In this document: positions 49,462-63,352 of the stretch, one piece after another
Position numbering within the stretch: the stretch's first letter is position 1
How the letters are laid out: every line of letters begins with the position of its first letter
NCBI RefSeq assembly: GCF_000151665.1
Contig: NW_013171836.1
Span: forward strand, 5,001-69,000
Length of the DNA: 64,000 nucleotides
Direction: 5' to 3'
From: Blastocystis hominis
Taxonomy: Eukaryota > Sar > Bigyra > Opalinata > Blastocystidae
The notes under the pieces: model-generated
Database searches by the model: none
What the model saw: only the letters and a program-made list of their open reading frames with translations
What the model was told of the DNA's origin: nothing
Program-made: the position numbers and the translations under genes

Positions 49462-50312
49462 ATGGAATTGAAAATCCCAATTAAAAGACAGTGATTATTT
49501 CGAAAAAAGGAATAACTATGTAAAGCAAAATATGCCTATATGTTAGTTAACTTCAAAAAGCAACACTTCCTAATTACAAGAAACTAAACTGAGTAAAGCA
49601 AACACGTTTTTAGTTTGATCATGTCTGAAATGCATATCACTCCGTTCATTTTGTATAGAATCATCAAATTGGAACGTAGCATACACCTAGCCAAACACAT
49701 TTTTTTCTAGTTTGAAACTGGTTCGTACGTAGACTCCACAAAAAGACCAAAGTTGTTCCAGCTCGCTTTCATAGGTTAAATCTGTATAGTTCGTAATAAT
49801 AATGGTATTTTAAAATATATGTTGTTGTCTTATATATCTGACACTCTCTTCTTTGATCAACTTTTCTGTAGATATGTCTTACAACGAATATTTACGATTC
49901 AATAATAATACCACACGGTAATATTTCATAGCTATCCGTAAGGAACCAAAAACCGTGTATTACTTACACATTCTGATTCGATCGATTTACTTAACTGCCG
50001 AAAGTCTATATATATATATATATATCTTTATCCTTACTTTCATAAAGAATTAGCACATAGGGACAAGAAACAAATTCTTTACTCTGATCGAATGTTTCTC
50101 TTTCCATTAAGCCTCACGATTTACTGTACGAAATTTAGAATGAAAAAATAGAATTACAGCAATTTCTTTCAAAGATTTCCATAAAAGATTGAAAATGCTC
50201 TATTTCCGGATTTCCAAAAGTTATGGGTATATTTGCAACATATACAATACACTTAATTGTTGTTTTATTTTCTATTCCATAGTCATTTTTTCTATTTCCT
50301 ACATTGTAAAAA
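49462..50312. other. Intergenic
   Basis: AT-rich stretch between the surface gene and the glycosyltransferase gene, with a (TA)n run near 50010-50026. No coding signal seen. Confidence 0.5.
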
Positions 50313-51741
50313 ATGGCCAATTATTATTCTACTCATGAGTTACCTATTTTCTGGATCATTTTTCTGGTTTTCGCAATTGTATTCAATGTATATTGTAGTA
50401 ATAAATTTGTATATAATATATTTTGCGGTACTAACTCTATTTCTACCTATTCTACAAAAGATCGCTTTCAAAGCACTTCTGTGCATTTCTCGACTTCTCA
50501 GCAAGAGGTTATGAGACTTAAATTGTATCCGAGCTTGTCTTTTCTAAAATCATCGAAAGTGCTCAATTCTAACAGCCACTATTTTTCCAACAGTGACTCG
50601 TCTCTGATTCTATCAGAAAATTCTATTAAAAGACCCAGACTTGTGGTAGATCTAAAGTTTGCTGAGAGATTGAGGAACAGTCAGAAGAATGATAGTCTCC
50701 CTTTGGTAAATGATATTATTGTTACGGAGCAAAAGCGTTCCTGGGTTGTATATGTTATTATCAATAGTCTAAACGCACTTCCCTCCTATAGAGGGATTAC
50801 GAACATGAATGTGGATCTGATTTATGGCAACCGTGTGTATCATAATAAGTTCAAAGTTATGAAAGAGCACCAAATTAGACTCCTAAAATATGTTGTCAGT
50901 GATCTTCCTTCGTTTGGTACCTTTACGTTAGTTGATCATGCAACATCATGGGAATACGATTCTCTTCCATTCCGTGTAGTTCCTTATCAACCTAAAAGAA
51001 GAATGGCAATTTGTACTTATATTTCTTCGTACAATACTGTGAACGAAATACGATTCTTTTTGGCCTATTATTTAGTCCAAAAGGTGGATACCATCATTTT
51101 CTATTGTCCTGATAATTATGATTATTTCTCTAGACTACTGAAGAAAGAAATTGAGAGTGGATATGTTATTTTATACAATTATCCATGGCCGTTATCGAAT
51201 GATTTTGGTGTCATACAAAACTCCCTGCAAATCAGCCAAGTAAATAGCTGTTACTATAGACATCGAAGCTTTTATCAATATATTATATCCATAGATATGG
51301 ATGAATATTTGTATAGCGAGCTTCTTCCATATGACTTATATAATGCGATCGTAAACAGCTTTAGGTTTCACCCTCCAAAGGATGATATTGCTGTAGAGTT
51401 ATATTTTTGTTTATTTAGTGTAGGTTCAATCGTACTTGTATACGGGGGGTACAAATCGTGAGTATTCGTTAGGGAACGGGACCCTATTCAATGATTTTAA
51501 TAAACGAATGGATAACAATTTGGTATCTGGAAGACCGAAACAAGTCATTCACACAAGTAATGAAGGATGGTTTTCGATTCATTGGTGCTATCGATGTGCA
51601 GTTACTTTTGATATTCCGCCAAACTTTCTTCGGATTGCTCATTTCAGGGCGGAAATCCCCCTGAATGATACGCTCACTGTGACGCACACGCTTGAGCAAT
51701 ACACACCAAAAATCAAGCAGTATTTGGCCAAAATTGTGTAG
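50313..51741 (+). CDS. Glycosyltransferase family 92-like, type II membrane protein
   Basis: Exons 50313-51392 and 51424-51741, split by a 31-nt GT-AG intron, give 465 residues. An N-terminal uncleaved helix (PIFWIIFLVFAIVFNVYC, about 11-28) anchors it, as in Golgi glycosyltransferases. The catalytic domain has CTYISSYN....IRFFLAYYLVQKVDTIIFY, FGVIQNSLQ, and the metal-binding ISIDMDEYLY (DxD-like), then KQVIHT..EGWFSIHW and a final HFR: the layout of the GT92 (formerly DUF23) family. It probably adds galactose or a related sugar to glycans in the Golgi. Donor and acceptor are not predictable. Confidence 0.8.
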
Positions 51742-52564
51742 AGGTACATTTGTTTGTCATCGCTGTGTCGACTGGGGCTTTTGCTATATTCTGTTTTGTT
51801 TCTATCTGAGATCTTTTGATATTAATTGTAACGTGCATATTTGTACACTCTAATGCTGTTTTCTTTTAGACTCTTTGAAATTCTCTTATTGGTGAGCATC
51901 TAGAAATCACACTCTGAAAGGTTCGTCACATTGTATCCGTATGATGTATAGTTAGTGTTATAACGGATACCTTCAAAAGAGAAATGTGGTTTTGCTTCAT
52001 GCACCGTCCTTATTATAACTTGGGTCTTCCAAGTGATATGTGCATCTGGGTACTAGCAATCATGTGAATCTAGCTCACAACAATTCGTTGTGTGAATCGA
52101 TAAATTGTTTTTCTTGTTTGAAAGTCAAACTGTGCTTTTCTTACACTAAATTATCGATAATGGTTATATTTCTCTGTAGCATACCTCTTACAATAACAAG
52201 GATATATTCATTTTTATATTACACACTCTCTGCATTCCGTGTCTTTCACCGATTCATTGCCGAGCCATTCAGGCAGGTGCTGAAGACAATTATGCCATTT
52301 TCTTCTCTCAAAAGGAGTGACTTGGTGCAATCCTTCGAGATCTTCCCTTCTAAGATTGATTTCCGCTTTTATACAATCCAGTGATCTTCCATATACTTGT
52401 AAAATGATTCAAACAGAGAATAGTATGTGTATTTGATATGTTTCTTAGTAATCAAGGAACCACTCAACACATCCACTTTTACCAATTATTGTTTTACTAT
52501 GCAAAACGATACTGATTTTAAGGTACGCTGGTTGGAGAGATTGTATCACCGATAGGTAGCAGAT
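51742..52564. other. Intergenic, with possible minus-strand coding remnant
   Basis: Between the glycosyltransferase and AHCY genes. On the minus strand, 52214-52381 reads as an ordinary soluble peptide (AEINLRREDLEGLHQ..., ending CRECVI and a TAA), and 52385-52490 reads LSGSLITKKHIKYTYYSLF in a frame one base off. The two could be exons or a frameshifted remnant of a small gene. No family is recognised. The rest is non-coding. Confidence 0.35.
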
Positions 52565-53977
52565 ATGTCTCTTGCTGAATGGGGCCGAAAGGATCTCACC
52601 CTTTCAGAGTACGAGATGCCTGGCTTGATGGCTTGTCGCGAGAAATATGCGGGAAGACTGGAAGGGGCTAGAATTAGTGGTTCCTTGCACATGACGGTTC
52701 AGACAGCTGTGCTCATTGAGACACTGAAGGCTTGCGGAGCTAAACTGCGATGGTGTTCTTGCAACATCTTTTCTACTCAGGATCATGCTGCTGCTGCGAT
52801 TGCTGCTGCGAAGTCTGCTGCGGTTTATGCCTGGAAAGGAGAGACCTTGAGCGAGTATTGGGAGTGCACCTTGAAGGCTGTTTGTTGGCCTTGTGAAGAT
52901 GGTTCTGTGTGTGGTCCTGATCTTATTGTGGATGACGGAGGCGATATGACTCTGATGATTCATGAAGGTGCTAAGTGGGAGGCTCTCTACGAAAAAGATG
53001 GAACTCTGCCTGATCCTGATGCTGTTGAGGGAGAGGACTTTAAGTGCCTCCTGGCTCTTCTCCGTCGTGAGATTCCTAAGAATTGCCATCTCTGGAGATC
53101 AATTGCTGCCAAGTGTCTTGGTGTGTCGGAGGAGACAACAACGGGCGTTTTGCGATTGTACCAAATGGAGAAGGAGCACTCTTTGCTGTTCCCCGCTATT
53201 AATGTGAATGACAGCGTGACAAAGTCCAAGTTCGACAATATTTATGGCTGCCGACACTCTCTTCCTGATGGAATTATGCGTGCCACCGATGTTATGATCG
53301 CTGGTAAGCGAGTTTTGGTGTGCGGTTATGGTGATGTGGGTAAGGGTTGTGCGGAAGCCATGGTCGCTGCGGGAGCTATTGTGTGTGTGACTGAAGTGGA
53401 TCCGATTTGTGCCCTTCAGGCGTACATGCATGGCATTCGTGTTGTGCGCTTGGCTTCGGTTGTGGACGAAATCGATATCTTTGTGACTTGCACTGGAAAC
53501 AAGAAGATTATTATGGCTGAGGATATGAAGAGAATGAAGAACAACGCCATCGTCTGCAACATTGGTCATTTCGATAATGAGATTGATATGGCGGGACTCT
53601 ATGCCATGAAAGACGTGAAGAGAGAAAACATTAAGCCTCAGGTTGATCGTTTCGTGTTCCCTGATGGTCATGGTGTGATTGTGCTTGCGGAGGGCCGACT
53701 GGTGAATCTTGGTTGTGCTACTGGACATCCTAGTTTTGTGATGAGCAATTCATTCACGAATCAGGTTCTTGCCCAGATCTCTCTCTGGGACAACCAGAAG
53801 ACTCAGCAATACGAGCGTGGCCATCTGTATACTCTTCCGAAGGAGCTGGATGAGATGGTAGCTCGTTTGCATTTGGAGAAGCTTGGATGTGAGCTCACCG
53901 AGTTGACTCAGGAGCAGGCTGATTACATTGGTGTGCCGATTCAGGGTCCTTACAAGGGAGACAACTATCGTTATTAA
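52565..53977 (+). CDS. AHCY: S-adenosylhomocysteine hydrolase (adenosylhomocysteinase)
   Basis: 470 residues, intronless. It hydrolyses S-adenosylhomocysteine to adenosine and homocysteine in the cytosol, relieving product inhibition of methyltransferases. It starts with the family opening ([15 protein letters not shown]), then [16 protein letters not shown], the [15 protein letters not shown] loop, [27 protein letters not shown](I)[10 protein letters not shown], the NAD-binding [17 protein letters not shown], and ends DNYRY like nearly all members. The segment [18 protein letters not shown]...[13 protein letters not shown] is the 40-residue insertion typical of plant, protist and many bacterial enzymes. 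Codon use is more GC-rich than its neighbours, as expected for a highly expressed gene. Confidence 0.97.
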   Translation: MSLAEWGRKDLTLSEYEMPGLMACREKYAGRLEGARISGSLHMTVQTAVLIETLKACGAKLRWCSCNIFSTQDHAAAAIAAAKSAAVYAWKGETLSEYWECTLKAVCWPCEDGSVCGPDLIVDDGGDMTLMIHEGAKWEALYEKDGTLPDPDAVEGEDFKCLLALLRREIPKNCHLWRSIAAKCLGVSEETTTGVLRLYQMEKEHSLLFPAINVNDSVTKSKFDNIYGCRHSLPDGIMRATDVMIAGKRVLVCGYGDVGKGCAEAMVAAGAIVCVTEVDPICALQAYMHGIRVVRLASVVDEIDIFVTCTGNKKIIMAEDMKRMKNNAIVCNIGHFDNEIDMAGLYAMKDVKRENIKPQVDRFVFPDGHGVIVLAEGRLVNLGCATGHPSFVMSNSFTNQVLAQISLWDNQKTQQYERGHLYTLPKELDEMVARLHLEKLGCELTELTQEQADYIGVPIQGPYKGDNYRY

Positions 53978-54325
53978 ATGTGTTTGTTTTAGACAGTGAG
54001 TGGAATGTTTTTATGTGGGAAGCCGTATTTTCTGTGAGTATGTGATCATCATAATATTGCTATTACTATTTTGGGATTGATTCTTGTGGTTGGAATAAAG
54101 TATTATCAAGTCTTTTGTGTGTTGGAGACAGGTAGTATCATGTATTTCCAAGCAATATCATCTCTCCCCACCATCCTATGACATTCCTTCCATCAATATC
54201 CATCTATTACCTTCCATGAATCCATCGATCCACAAACTATTACCAATCCTCTACACAAATCTTTACTCTTCTTCCATTTACACACACACACATTTATAGA
54301 TAAAATAATTATCAAACAAAAATCT
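53978..54325. other. Intergenic between convergent genes
   Basis: 3' regions of the AHCY gene (plus) and the PH-kinase gene (minus). Low complexity, including a short CA run. No gene seen. Confidence 0.5.
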
Positions 54326-56807
<2,482 letters not shown>

Positions 56808-56918
56808 CCTCAAAGTAAAAAATGAAGAAAAACCTACAAAATCTAGCTGAGGAATTGTTACTTTTCTCTTTTGCATCTCAATAAACCCTCTTCGTCACAT
56901 TCAATGGCTTGCAATCGA

Positions 56919-57481
56919 TTAATAGAACAAACAGTTCTCCAAATCCTTTACAATTTCGCCGATAACTTCCGAATCTTCATTTCTAAATCTGTATTGCTTA
57001 TAGGAGACAAATAGGAGTAAAAAGGGTTCATAATAAACTAGATTCATAGAAGGAATGAAGTAGAATACACTTTTGTACAATTCAAAAACTCCCTGGAAAA
57101 AAACTCGTATTTTCTCTTCGCTCTCATTACGGTGGAGAAGGAGGAAGGTGATATTTTCAATATGAAGGATCCAAAACACTACTCGTCTTCAGGATATTTC
57201 CAGGTGTTAAATATGCGGAGACAAAATATCCATTCGATTTGTCTACAACTTTCAAATACCTAGACCTTATGATATAGAACAGCTTGTACTGTGCATTGGT
57301 TGTTTTCCGTTTTTCGTCAATCATATCTAGCGAAGAGTACAATATAAACTCAGAGAGGTGGGGCGTGGTTTCTTGCTATTCCATTACAATGGAGTGGCTT
57401 CATTACGTTATCTCTCCCAACAGCAATGGAAAGTAATGGGTTGTCATTTCCAAATATTACAAAACGAACTGGGTTTGCCAT
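56919..57481 (-). CDS. TRAPP-complex subunit, TRAPPC2L-like
   Basis: Exons 57481-57407, 57375-57290 and 57259-56919 (introns 31 and 30 nt). Reads MANPVRFVIFGNDNPLLSI..., then HLSEFILYSSLDMIDEK (the family's SSLDVIDEK), YLKVVDKSNGYFVSAYLTP, FLLLHRNESEEKIRVFFQGVFELY and a final NLVYYEPF block, the sedlin fold order. These proteins join the TRAPP tethering complex on ER-Golgi vesicles. The last exon does not read through: between 57185 and 57140 the frame shifts by one relative to the downstream part, and the exon sum is not a multiple of three. Either an unrecognised intron or an indel lies there. Confidence 0.72.
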
Positions 57482-57571
57482 AAGTTACAAAAAAAGAATA
57501 AATGAATATGAAAACCCTTGTTTCTAACACTATTTCAATTCTTAACTCATTCTTGCTCATATTTCTCAATC

Positions 57572-58386
57572 ATGGGAAATGATGGAGGTACAGTAGCCAC
57601 ACAACGCAAGTATTCTAGATGGGCGACAAAGAAGGAAGAAGCTCACGTAGATTCCGAAGAAGTCATTCAAGCAAAGTGGTCTACGTGTGCCCTATCCGGA
57701 GAGCCTCTTCAAGAGCCTGTTTGGCCCTTCTTTTGCACTAACATGTAGATTTGCTCATGCGAATTGGGGTATTTGTTTAACCGCATAGCTCTTATTCAGG
57801 CACTTCTTGATAAAAGCCTTCCTCCCACGTTTTCGTATATTCGAAAAATGAAGGATGTTGTAGACTTACATTTTACTGCTAATCCAGACTACACATCGAA
57901 ATATGTTGGGGACTCCGGTGATTATTGGCAACAAGATATTCTTGGCGGAAAGTATATCTGCCCGATTACAAAGGAGGCCATTGGAGGAAAAACAAAGTAG
58001 GAAATCGGAAAGGTTGACGATTGAAAGGTTTTGTTATCTGCGGACCTGTGGTTGCGTGCAAGCCTTGAGCGTCTTGAAGGAAATCCCATCCGATAAGTGT
58101 TTGGTGTGTGACAAGCCGTTCACTGAGGATGACGTAATTGTGATCAATGGGAAGTATGGGAGCTGTTTTGCTGTTAATTCACAGTGAGAAGGAAAGAGAG
58201 GAGCTGCGGAGGAGGATGGAGCTTCGCCGCTCAAAAGAAAAAAAGACGGTTTCATTTTCAAATTCTAGGTTATTTGTAGAAGAAGCATCATCATTCCACC
58301 GAAAAAAAGGAAAAGCTGGAAAAGAAGGATCCATAAGATTTCTTTCAATGTGTTTTTTGTCTATTTCCTTTTGTTTTCAAATATAA
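57572..58386 (+). CDS. RTF2: RTF2-like replication termination factor
   Basis: Exons 57572-57718, 57749-57996, 58028-58153 and 58185-58386 (introns 30, 31, 31 nt) give 240 residues. It starts MGNDGGTVATQRK, the near-invariant opening of the RTF2 family. It has the paired RING-like motifs WSTCALSGEPLQEPICSCELGYLFNRIALIQALL and YICPITKEAI......CYLRTCGCV...LKEI....CLVCDKPFTEDDVIVING, followed by the Arg/Glu helix (EREELRRRMELRR). Known members act at stalled replication forks in the nucleus. The last 25 residues are unusual (hydrophobic, SMCFLSISFCF), so the true 3' end may be slightly earlier or spliced. Confidence 0.88.
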
Positions 58387-58539
58387 TTTCTTCCATCTTT
58401 CTCTCTGATTGCCAATTCTTAAGTATGCATGGGTTGAAAATGATAGCACAAATTTTTTGTTCTTAAATCTTATTGGGGAACAATACTTTTCGTTACATTT
58501 CATGGTCATTCTCATGACCTTTCAAATATTTATTTAACG

Positions 58540-59696
58540 ATGCGCGGTGTTGTCATTTCCCTCTTCGCTCTTTGTGTGGTTGTTGGTTCCCAGGTTCCGA
58601 TCAGTGCTCTGCTGAAGCAGCCTTTCCTTAATCAGAAGCATACTCTGAGAAATAATAATGATATCTGGTCTAATTCCGGAGATAGTAGGATCTCTCTTTT
58701 TGCTTCATTTTAGTGTGCGGAACATATCAGGGACAATGTGTTTCGACTGAGTTTATAAGTAGGTTTCTTGAAGGGTCATCATTTGTAGGTAATAGAAACG
58801 ATGTTCGCTTTGATGGCATTCCTCAACAAGTGCCATCTTCTCTCTTCATGTTCTCGGAAATGTTTGTGGGTAGCGAATGTACTCCTAGCATGAGCATGAT
58901 GAAGATCACTATGAAGACTGATATCCAGAGTCAAGAAGGCAGTATTATGCATGTTTTTGTGAATGATGTTACTGTCATTCTGCAAGAAATGTATATTTCG
59001 CAACTTACCTGTGAATCTGCTGTGGAAGCTGGAAAGGAGTATTCGGTTAAGGACCTGCATTGTACCGATTATACTGGTGAAGATCCTTTTAAGGATATCA
59101 CCCCGATTGTTGGTACTGCCCAGGAATTGCCTGTCGAATTCACTGAAAGTGAGGTAACTGTTGGAGAGGACTCGATGACACGTACCTCTTCTGAAGGATG
59201 CTCTACTGAGGTTCCCACTACTGATGCTCCTACCGAGGCTCCTACCACCGTGGCTCCCACTACTGAAGCGCCTACCACTGCTGCTCCCACTACTGTGGCT
59301 CCCACTACTGCTGCTCCTACTACCGTGGCTCCTACCACGGAAGCTCCCACGACTGCTGCTCCCACTACTGTGGCTCCTACTACCGTGGTTCCCACTACCG
59401 AGGCTCCCACTGAAGCCCCCACGACTGTGGCTCCCACTGAAGCCCCCACTACCGCTGCTCCCACTACCGTAGCCCCTACTGAAGCCCCCACCACTGTGGC
59501 TCCCACCGCAGTTCCCACCACTGTGGCTCCTACTGAAGTTCCCACTGCTACTCCTACTCCTACCCCGAAACCCGATAACTCGAATATTATCATCTGGGTT
59601 ATTGTCGGTGTCGTGGTAGTCATTGTTGTGGCCGTTTTGGTGTGGTGTACCTGTAAACCCAAAGGTAAGCAGCTTGAGACAACTCCGCTTGTTTAA
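58540..59696 (+). CDS. Mucin-like type I surface protein
   Basis: Exons 58540-58684, 58714-58758 and 58789-59696 (introns 29 and 30 nt; the second is a multiple of three and could be retained) give 365 residues. It has a signal peptide (MRGVVISLFALCVVVGS), a cysteine-containing ectodomain, about 120 residues of Thr/Pro/Ala/Glu repeats (TTEAPTTAAPTTVAPTT type, residues about 195-320) likely to be heavily O-glycosylated, one transmembrane helix (IIIWVIVGVVVVIVVAVLVW) and a short basic tail. Probably a cell-surface coat protein. The opposite strand is open across the repeats only because of their codon bias. Confidence 0.85.
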
Positions 59697-59711
59697 GAAT
59701 CGATGTTTGTT

Positions 59712-61141
59712 TCAGAAAACAGAATACTGAGCAATTTGGATAGATGCCTGAACCTCATCTAGCAGCAGTTTCTTATCTTCCAAACTCAACTCTGCAACCA
59801 ACGTCAGCACGTTCGCCAGCGTAACCGAATTCTCCCTACAACTCATCAAAACCGTTCTCAGCTACCGAATAAACGTATTGTAGTACATCGAGGTAAAGTA
59901 CAACATGATGAATTGGCAATCAAATCGATCCATGAGACCTCCATGTCCAGGAATAATAGAGTTGAAGTCCTTCTTTCCATAAGCACGTTTTATCGCAGAA
60001 GCAAAGAATCCGCCAAAGGGGGCGACCAATGCAGCAAACAATGCAAGGAAAAACTCGTGAATGTAAATGGGTTCCAAATCAAATCCAGTCCGTCCAAGAA
60101 TTCCTGCAAGCCACGATGGGAAAGAATAATGGTGCAAGAGATAATAGTTCGGAACAGGACAATTTGGCTTATTGAATGGACAGTACAAATGAGGAACCTT
60201 GAAATAATACGCCATGATCTCGCCAATCACTATACTAGCGATTCCACCACCAATAAAGCCCTCCCAACTCTTGTTAGGAGAAAGAGGTGTAAGCGGGTAT
60301 GGGATAAACCTAGAACGATACGAGTGGAATCGAAGGGCATACTTTCTTCCAAAAGCCATTCCGAAAAAATAAGCCATGGTGTCATTGAAGGCGACAGTCA
60401 TACACGGAAGAACAACCCAAATGATGCCGTCCATAATCATGGGGACAGCTGCGCGAACTTGATAGATTACGATGATAATTGTTAGCATTGTCCAAGCAAT
60501 TTGACCTGCGTGGTAAGCAGCTCACAGGATTCAAAACCTACCAATTTGATATTTCAAGTACCCCTTTTTCAGACTTAGAACCAGAATGACGAATAAACTT
60601 GAGTAGAGGATCACTGAAATAAACCTATGTTGAAGAAAGAAACAAAAAGAATACGAGTGATACTTCACAACAAATTCAAAATAAGGAATATAATGCATCA
60701 TTCCAACTGCTGATTGCTTGCCAAAGACAATAAACATAGCCGTCATGAAAATTACCCAGTGAAGAGTTCGGAAATGAGGAATCTCCTTTTCTACAGCTTC
60801 TTTGTAGCGCACATTTAACAATTCATAGAAGAGTCCAAACTACACTTAAAGGTCGTGTGGAACCCTACTTGGATAGCCGTAATTAACATAATCACAGGAT
60901 AGTGACCCATATAGACGATCCCAATAAAGGCAAACAGAATTGCAAATCCAGATATGACTCGTACCAATATAGAACTCCCCTTCTTCTCCTTTGCTAAAGA
61001 TCAATCGCCAAAAATAACAGGAAAACCGTTAGATGACACAGGTTGCTCAATACTATCAATTTCATCTTCGTCTCTACCATCTGCCGTCATCTCTTGAGGC
61101 TCTGATCTCCTCTTACGAAGTTCTTCGGTTTCGGGATTCAT
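59712..61141 (-). CDS. CDS1: Phosphatidate cytidylyltransferase (CDP-diacylglycerol synthase)
   Basis: Exons 61141-61027, 60993-60869, 60839-60542, 60505-59866 and 59835-59712 (introns 33, 29, 36, 30 nt) give 433 residues. It has a hydrophilic N-terminus, then multiple membrane helices. Signature region: FNDTMAYFFGMAFGR, LTPLSPNKSWEGFIGG and IPGHGGLMDRFDCQ, the CdsA family motif, with conserved Asp residues for metal and CTP. It makes CDP-diacylglycerol from phosphatidic acid and CTP at the ER, feeding phosphatidylinositol and cardiolipin synthesis. The last spliced exon (LANVLTLVAELSLEDKKLLL) matches the helical C-terminus of eukaryotic CDS enzymes. Start context ATAAATG. Confidence 0.93.
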
Positions 61142-61449
61142 TTATTTTTGAATGAATGAAAAAGGGATCCCAAAATTTACGTCATCTGCCTTTGTACAGA
61201 TATCTCTTTTTCCTATTGACTAGACAATAATAATAAATCATCTCTTTCTCCATATATCACCGGAATCTTGGATATATATACACACAGTATATCTTTAAGC
61301 CAGACCCGTAGCATGGAACGATCATCCATTTCATTCTTCAAGTGTTTAAAATATCCTAACTCTTTGTGTTCCTATAATAATAGAATCCAGATAAAATAGA
61401 ATTATATTTGCTTTAACGTCAAAGAGGTGTCACATTGTTGATAACAGAA
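61142..61449. other. Divergent promoter region
   Basis: Upstream of both CDS1 (minus) and CNOT9 (plus). AT-rich, with a TATATATA run near 61272. No gene. Confidence 0.5.
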
Positions 61450-62325
61450 ATGGAAAAGGATAAAAGCCAGCAAGCAAAAGAGTTATTGAGCTTAATAGAT
61501 ACGCTTTACGACGAAAAGACGCGTCATAAGGGTTTAATAGGTAGGTTTGTTATTCTTATGAGATCAATTCAGATTTGTCTGAGAAGAAAAGTGAGGTGGA
61601 GCTGAGGACACTCTGCATTTATAATTCGTTCGGAATCGTGACGATTCTTCAACAAGAAATATTATCGGCTTATAAGTATCTTGACAACAGTAACATGCCC
61701 GATGGATTTGAAATTCGCATCTGTAACGCGCTTACGATTTTACGTTCGATTGCTGGGTATAATGAGATTGCCATTAATCTTGCAAGCTGTATATGCGATT
61801 GTTGGTGCTCTTAATGTAGCCCATTTGCTTTATTTTATGTGTCCTTTAATCGAGACCAATAATCCGCGTTTCTCCAACATTCGAAAGGTGGGAATCGCTG
61901 TGTTTGTAGAAGTTACAAGTGGTAATAAAGACCCTTTTGTAGGTTCTCGCTGCTTTCCTTATTCGTAGATTTACCAAACATTTGTTGATGATGGTATTCT
62001 CAATGTGTGCTTAAACGTTATTGAGCGGGTTGATTTGAAAGAAAAAGGCGTACGACTAGTCGTTTCGCGTGTGATGTGTTAGGGAATTATGCTGATGCTC
62101 AATAACATTCTTTGCTTTGATATGTCGTTCTGCGAGAAACTGAATAACGTGCTTTGTAGGGTGCATGCTTTTTGTTTGAGGGTAGTGGATAAAATATACA
62201 ATGCACTTGTGATTTATGAAAACGAGATTAAGAAGTCCCCTCAGGAAACAGCCAAGCTCAAGGATTGCATTGAAAACATACGTCGTTGTATTCACGCGAA
62301 TGAATATAATGGGTATGCTGCATAA
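61450..62325 (+). CDS. CNOT9: CNOT9/Rcd1/Caf40-like subunit of the CCR4-NOT complex
   Basis: Exons 61450-61540, 61573-61788, 61820-61938, 61969-62049 and 62083-62325 (introns 32, 31, 30, 33 nt) give 249 residues. Armadillo-type helices match the family order: LCIYNSFGIVTILQQEIL (cf. LW.SFGTIAALLQEI), RICNALTILRSIAGYNEI, HLLYFMCPLI...PRFSNIRKVGIAVFVEV, ILNVCLNVIE...LMLNNILCFD. The subunit bridges the CCR4-NOT deadenylase to RNA-binding partners in the cytoplasm. Divergence is high compared with animals and yeast. The fourth intron is the least certain, since alternative donors at 62059 or 62071 would also remove the stop. Confidence 0.85.
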
Positions 62326-62706
62326 AAATGCTGCAAAATAGATTTCCAAGAGAATAATACTGCTTTTGGATGAAGATCTATGTGTGCTAATTCTCCTCTT
62401 TTACTCAATATCCCTTCCGATTTTTATGTTATGTTTGTTCAAAGAACGATGAGGAAGTAGTAGTGATTGTCTGCGGATCGTGTATCAATCAACCGATCAA
62501 TGTATCAATGAATCAATGAATCAATTATCCATCTATCTATCTATCCATTCATTCATTCAAACAAACAAAAAAGCAGAATATGATTCTACCAATATATAAT
62601 ATTCAAGTGTTGACGAGATCTATACTGGGATACAGCAAAGTATCATACCAAACACCGAATTACAATGCAAACCCATCCAAATAGACTCGACAACAACCTC
62701 TTTCAT
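62326..62706. other. Intergenic between convergent genes
   Basis: 3' regions of CNOT9 and the REEP/DP1-like gene. It holds runs of ATCAATGA, TATC and CAAA simple repeats. No gene. Confidence 0.5.
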
Positions 62707-63220
62707 CTAGTCACTTTTATGACCATTCAGTTTTATAAACTTCTTAAATTGATTATTTACCCATGCAACCAGTTTATCCATACCACTTTCAAACTGGGAT
62801 TCTTTGTCGAAAAACACAACATAGTAACAAGCAGCCACTTCAATATAACCAAAGAAGGGAATAAGGTTAAGCAGCTTCGAATAAAAAGTAATGATAGAAA
62901 AACATAGCCAGTAATAGACCCACTTTTTCTCATGCTGTTTGTTGAGGATATCGTGGAGGAAGGCCCAAACTATCGGCAAAATCAATATTGCCACGAATAA
63001 AACACTCTTTCCAAGAGATATTAGCAAACTTATCAAAAAGAGACCAGCGATAGCCATTAACAAATAATGAGCAGGGATATGAGTAGCGCTCTCGATTTTT
63101 AACACGTATTCTATTCAATAATCCTATAACTAGAAGTGTACCATTCTTGGGAACGATTCGCTTAAAGAACTCTTCTACCTTCGAGTAGGCATTTAATACA
63201 GTATCTTTTACCCCCAGCAT
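62707..63220 (-). CDS. REEP/DP1/Yop1-like ER-shaping protein
   Basis: Exons 63220-63142 and 63110-62707 (31-nt intron 63111-63141) give 160 residues. A short helical N-terminus (SKVEEFFKRIVPKN) is followed by two hydrophobic hairpins (LLMAIAGLFLISLLISLGKSVLFVAILILPIVWAF) and the conserved KKWVYYWLCFSIITFYSKLLNLIPFFGYIEVAACYYVVF block of the TB2/DP1/HVA22 family, ending in an amphipathic helix. Such proteins bend ER membrane into tubules. An upstream in-frame ATG (63259) exists, but the start at 63220 gives the usual length. Confidence 0.85.
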
Positions 63221-63352
63221 TGCGGAAACACAGAAAATGCGCAAATAAATATTACACAAATACCCGTGATTCTAAAGAAATCAGGTCAATTTGAATATCA
63301 TTGGACCCACCCTAATATGGTGCTTCGTTAAGAGCGAAGTCATTGAATCCTG

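Noticed and set aside
52040-52384. Plus-strand 114-residue frame before AHCY
   Set aside because: Its composition is irregular, and the minus strand of the same DNA reads as a more natural soluble peptide.
59069-59662. Minus-strand Val/Gly-rich frame opposite the mucin-like gene
   Set aside because: It is the complement of Thr/Pro codon repeats and has no start context or natural composition.
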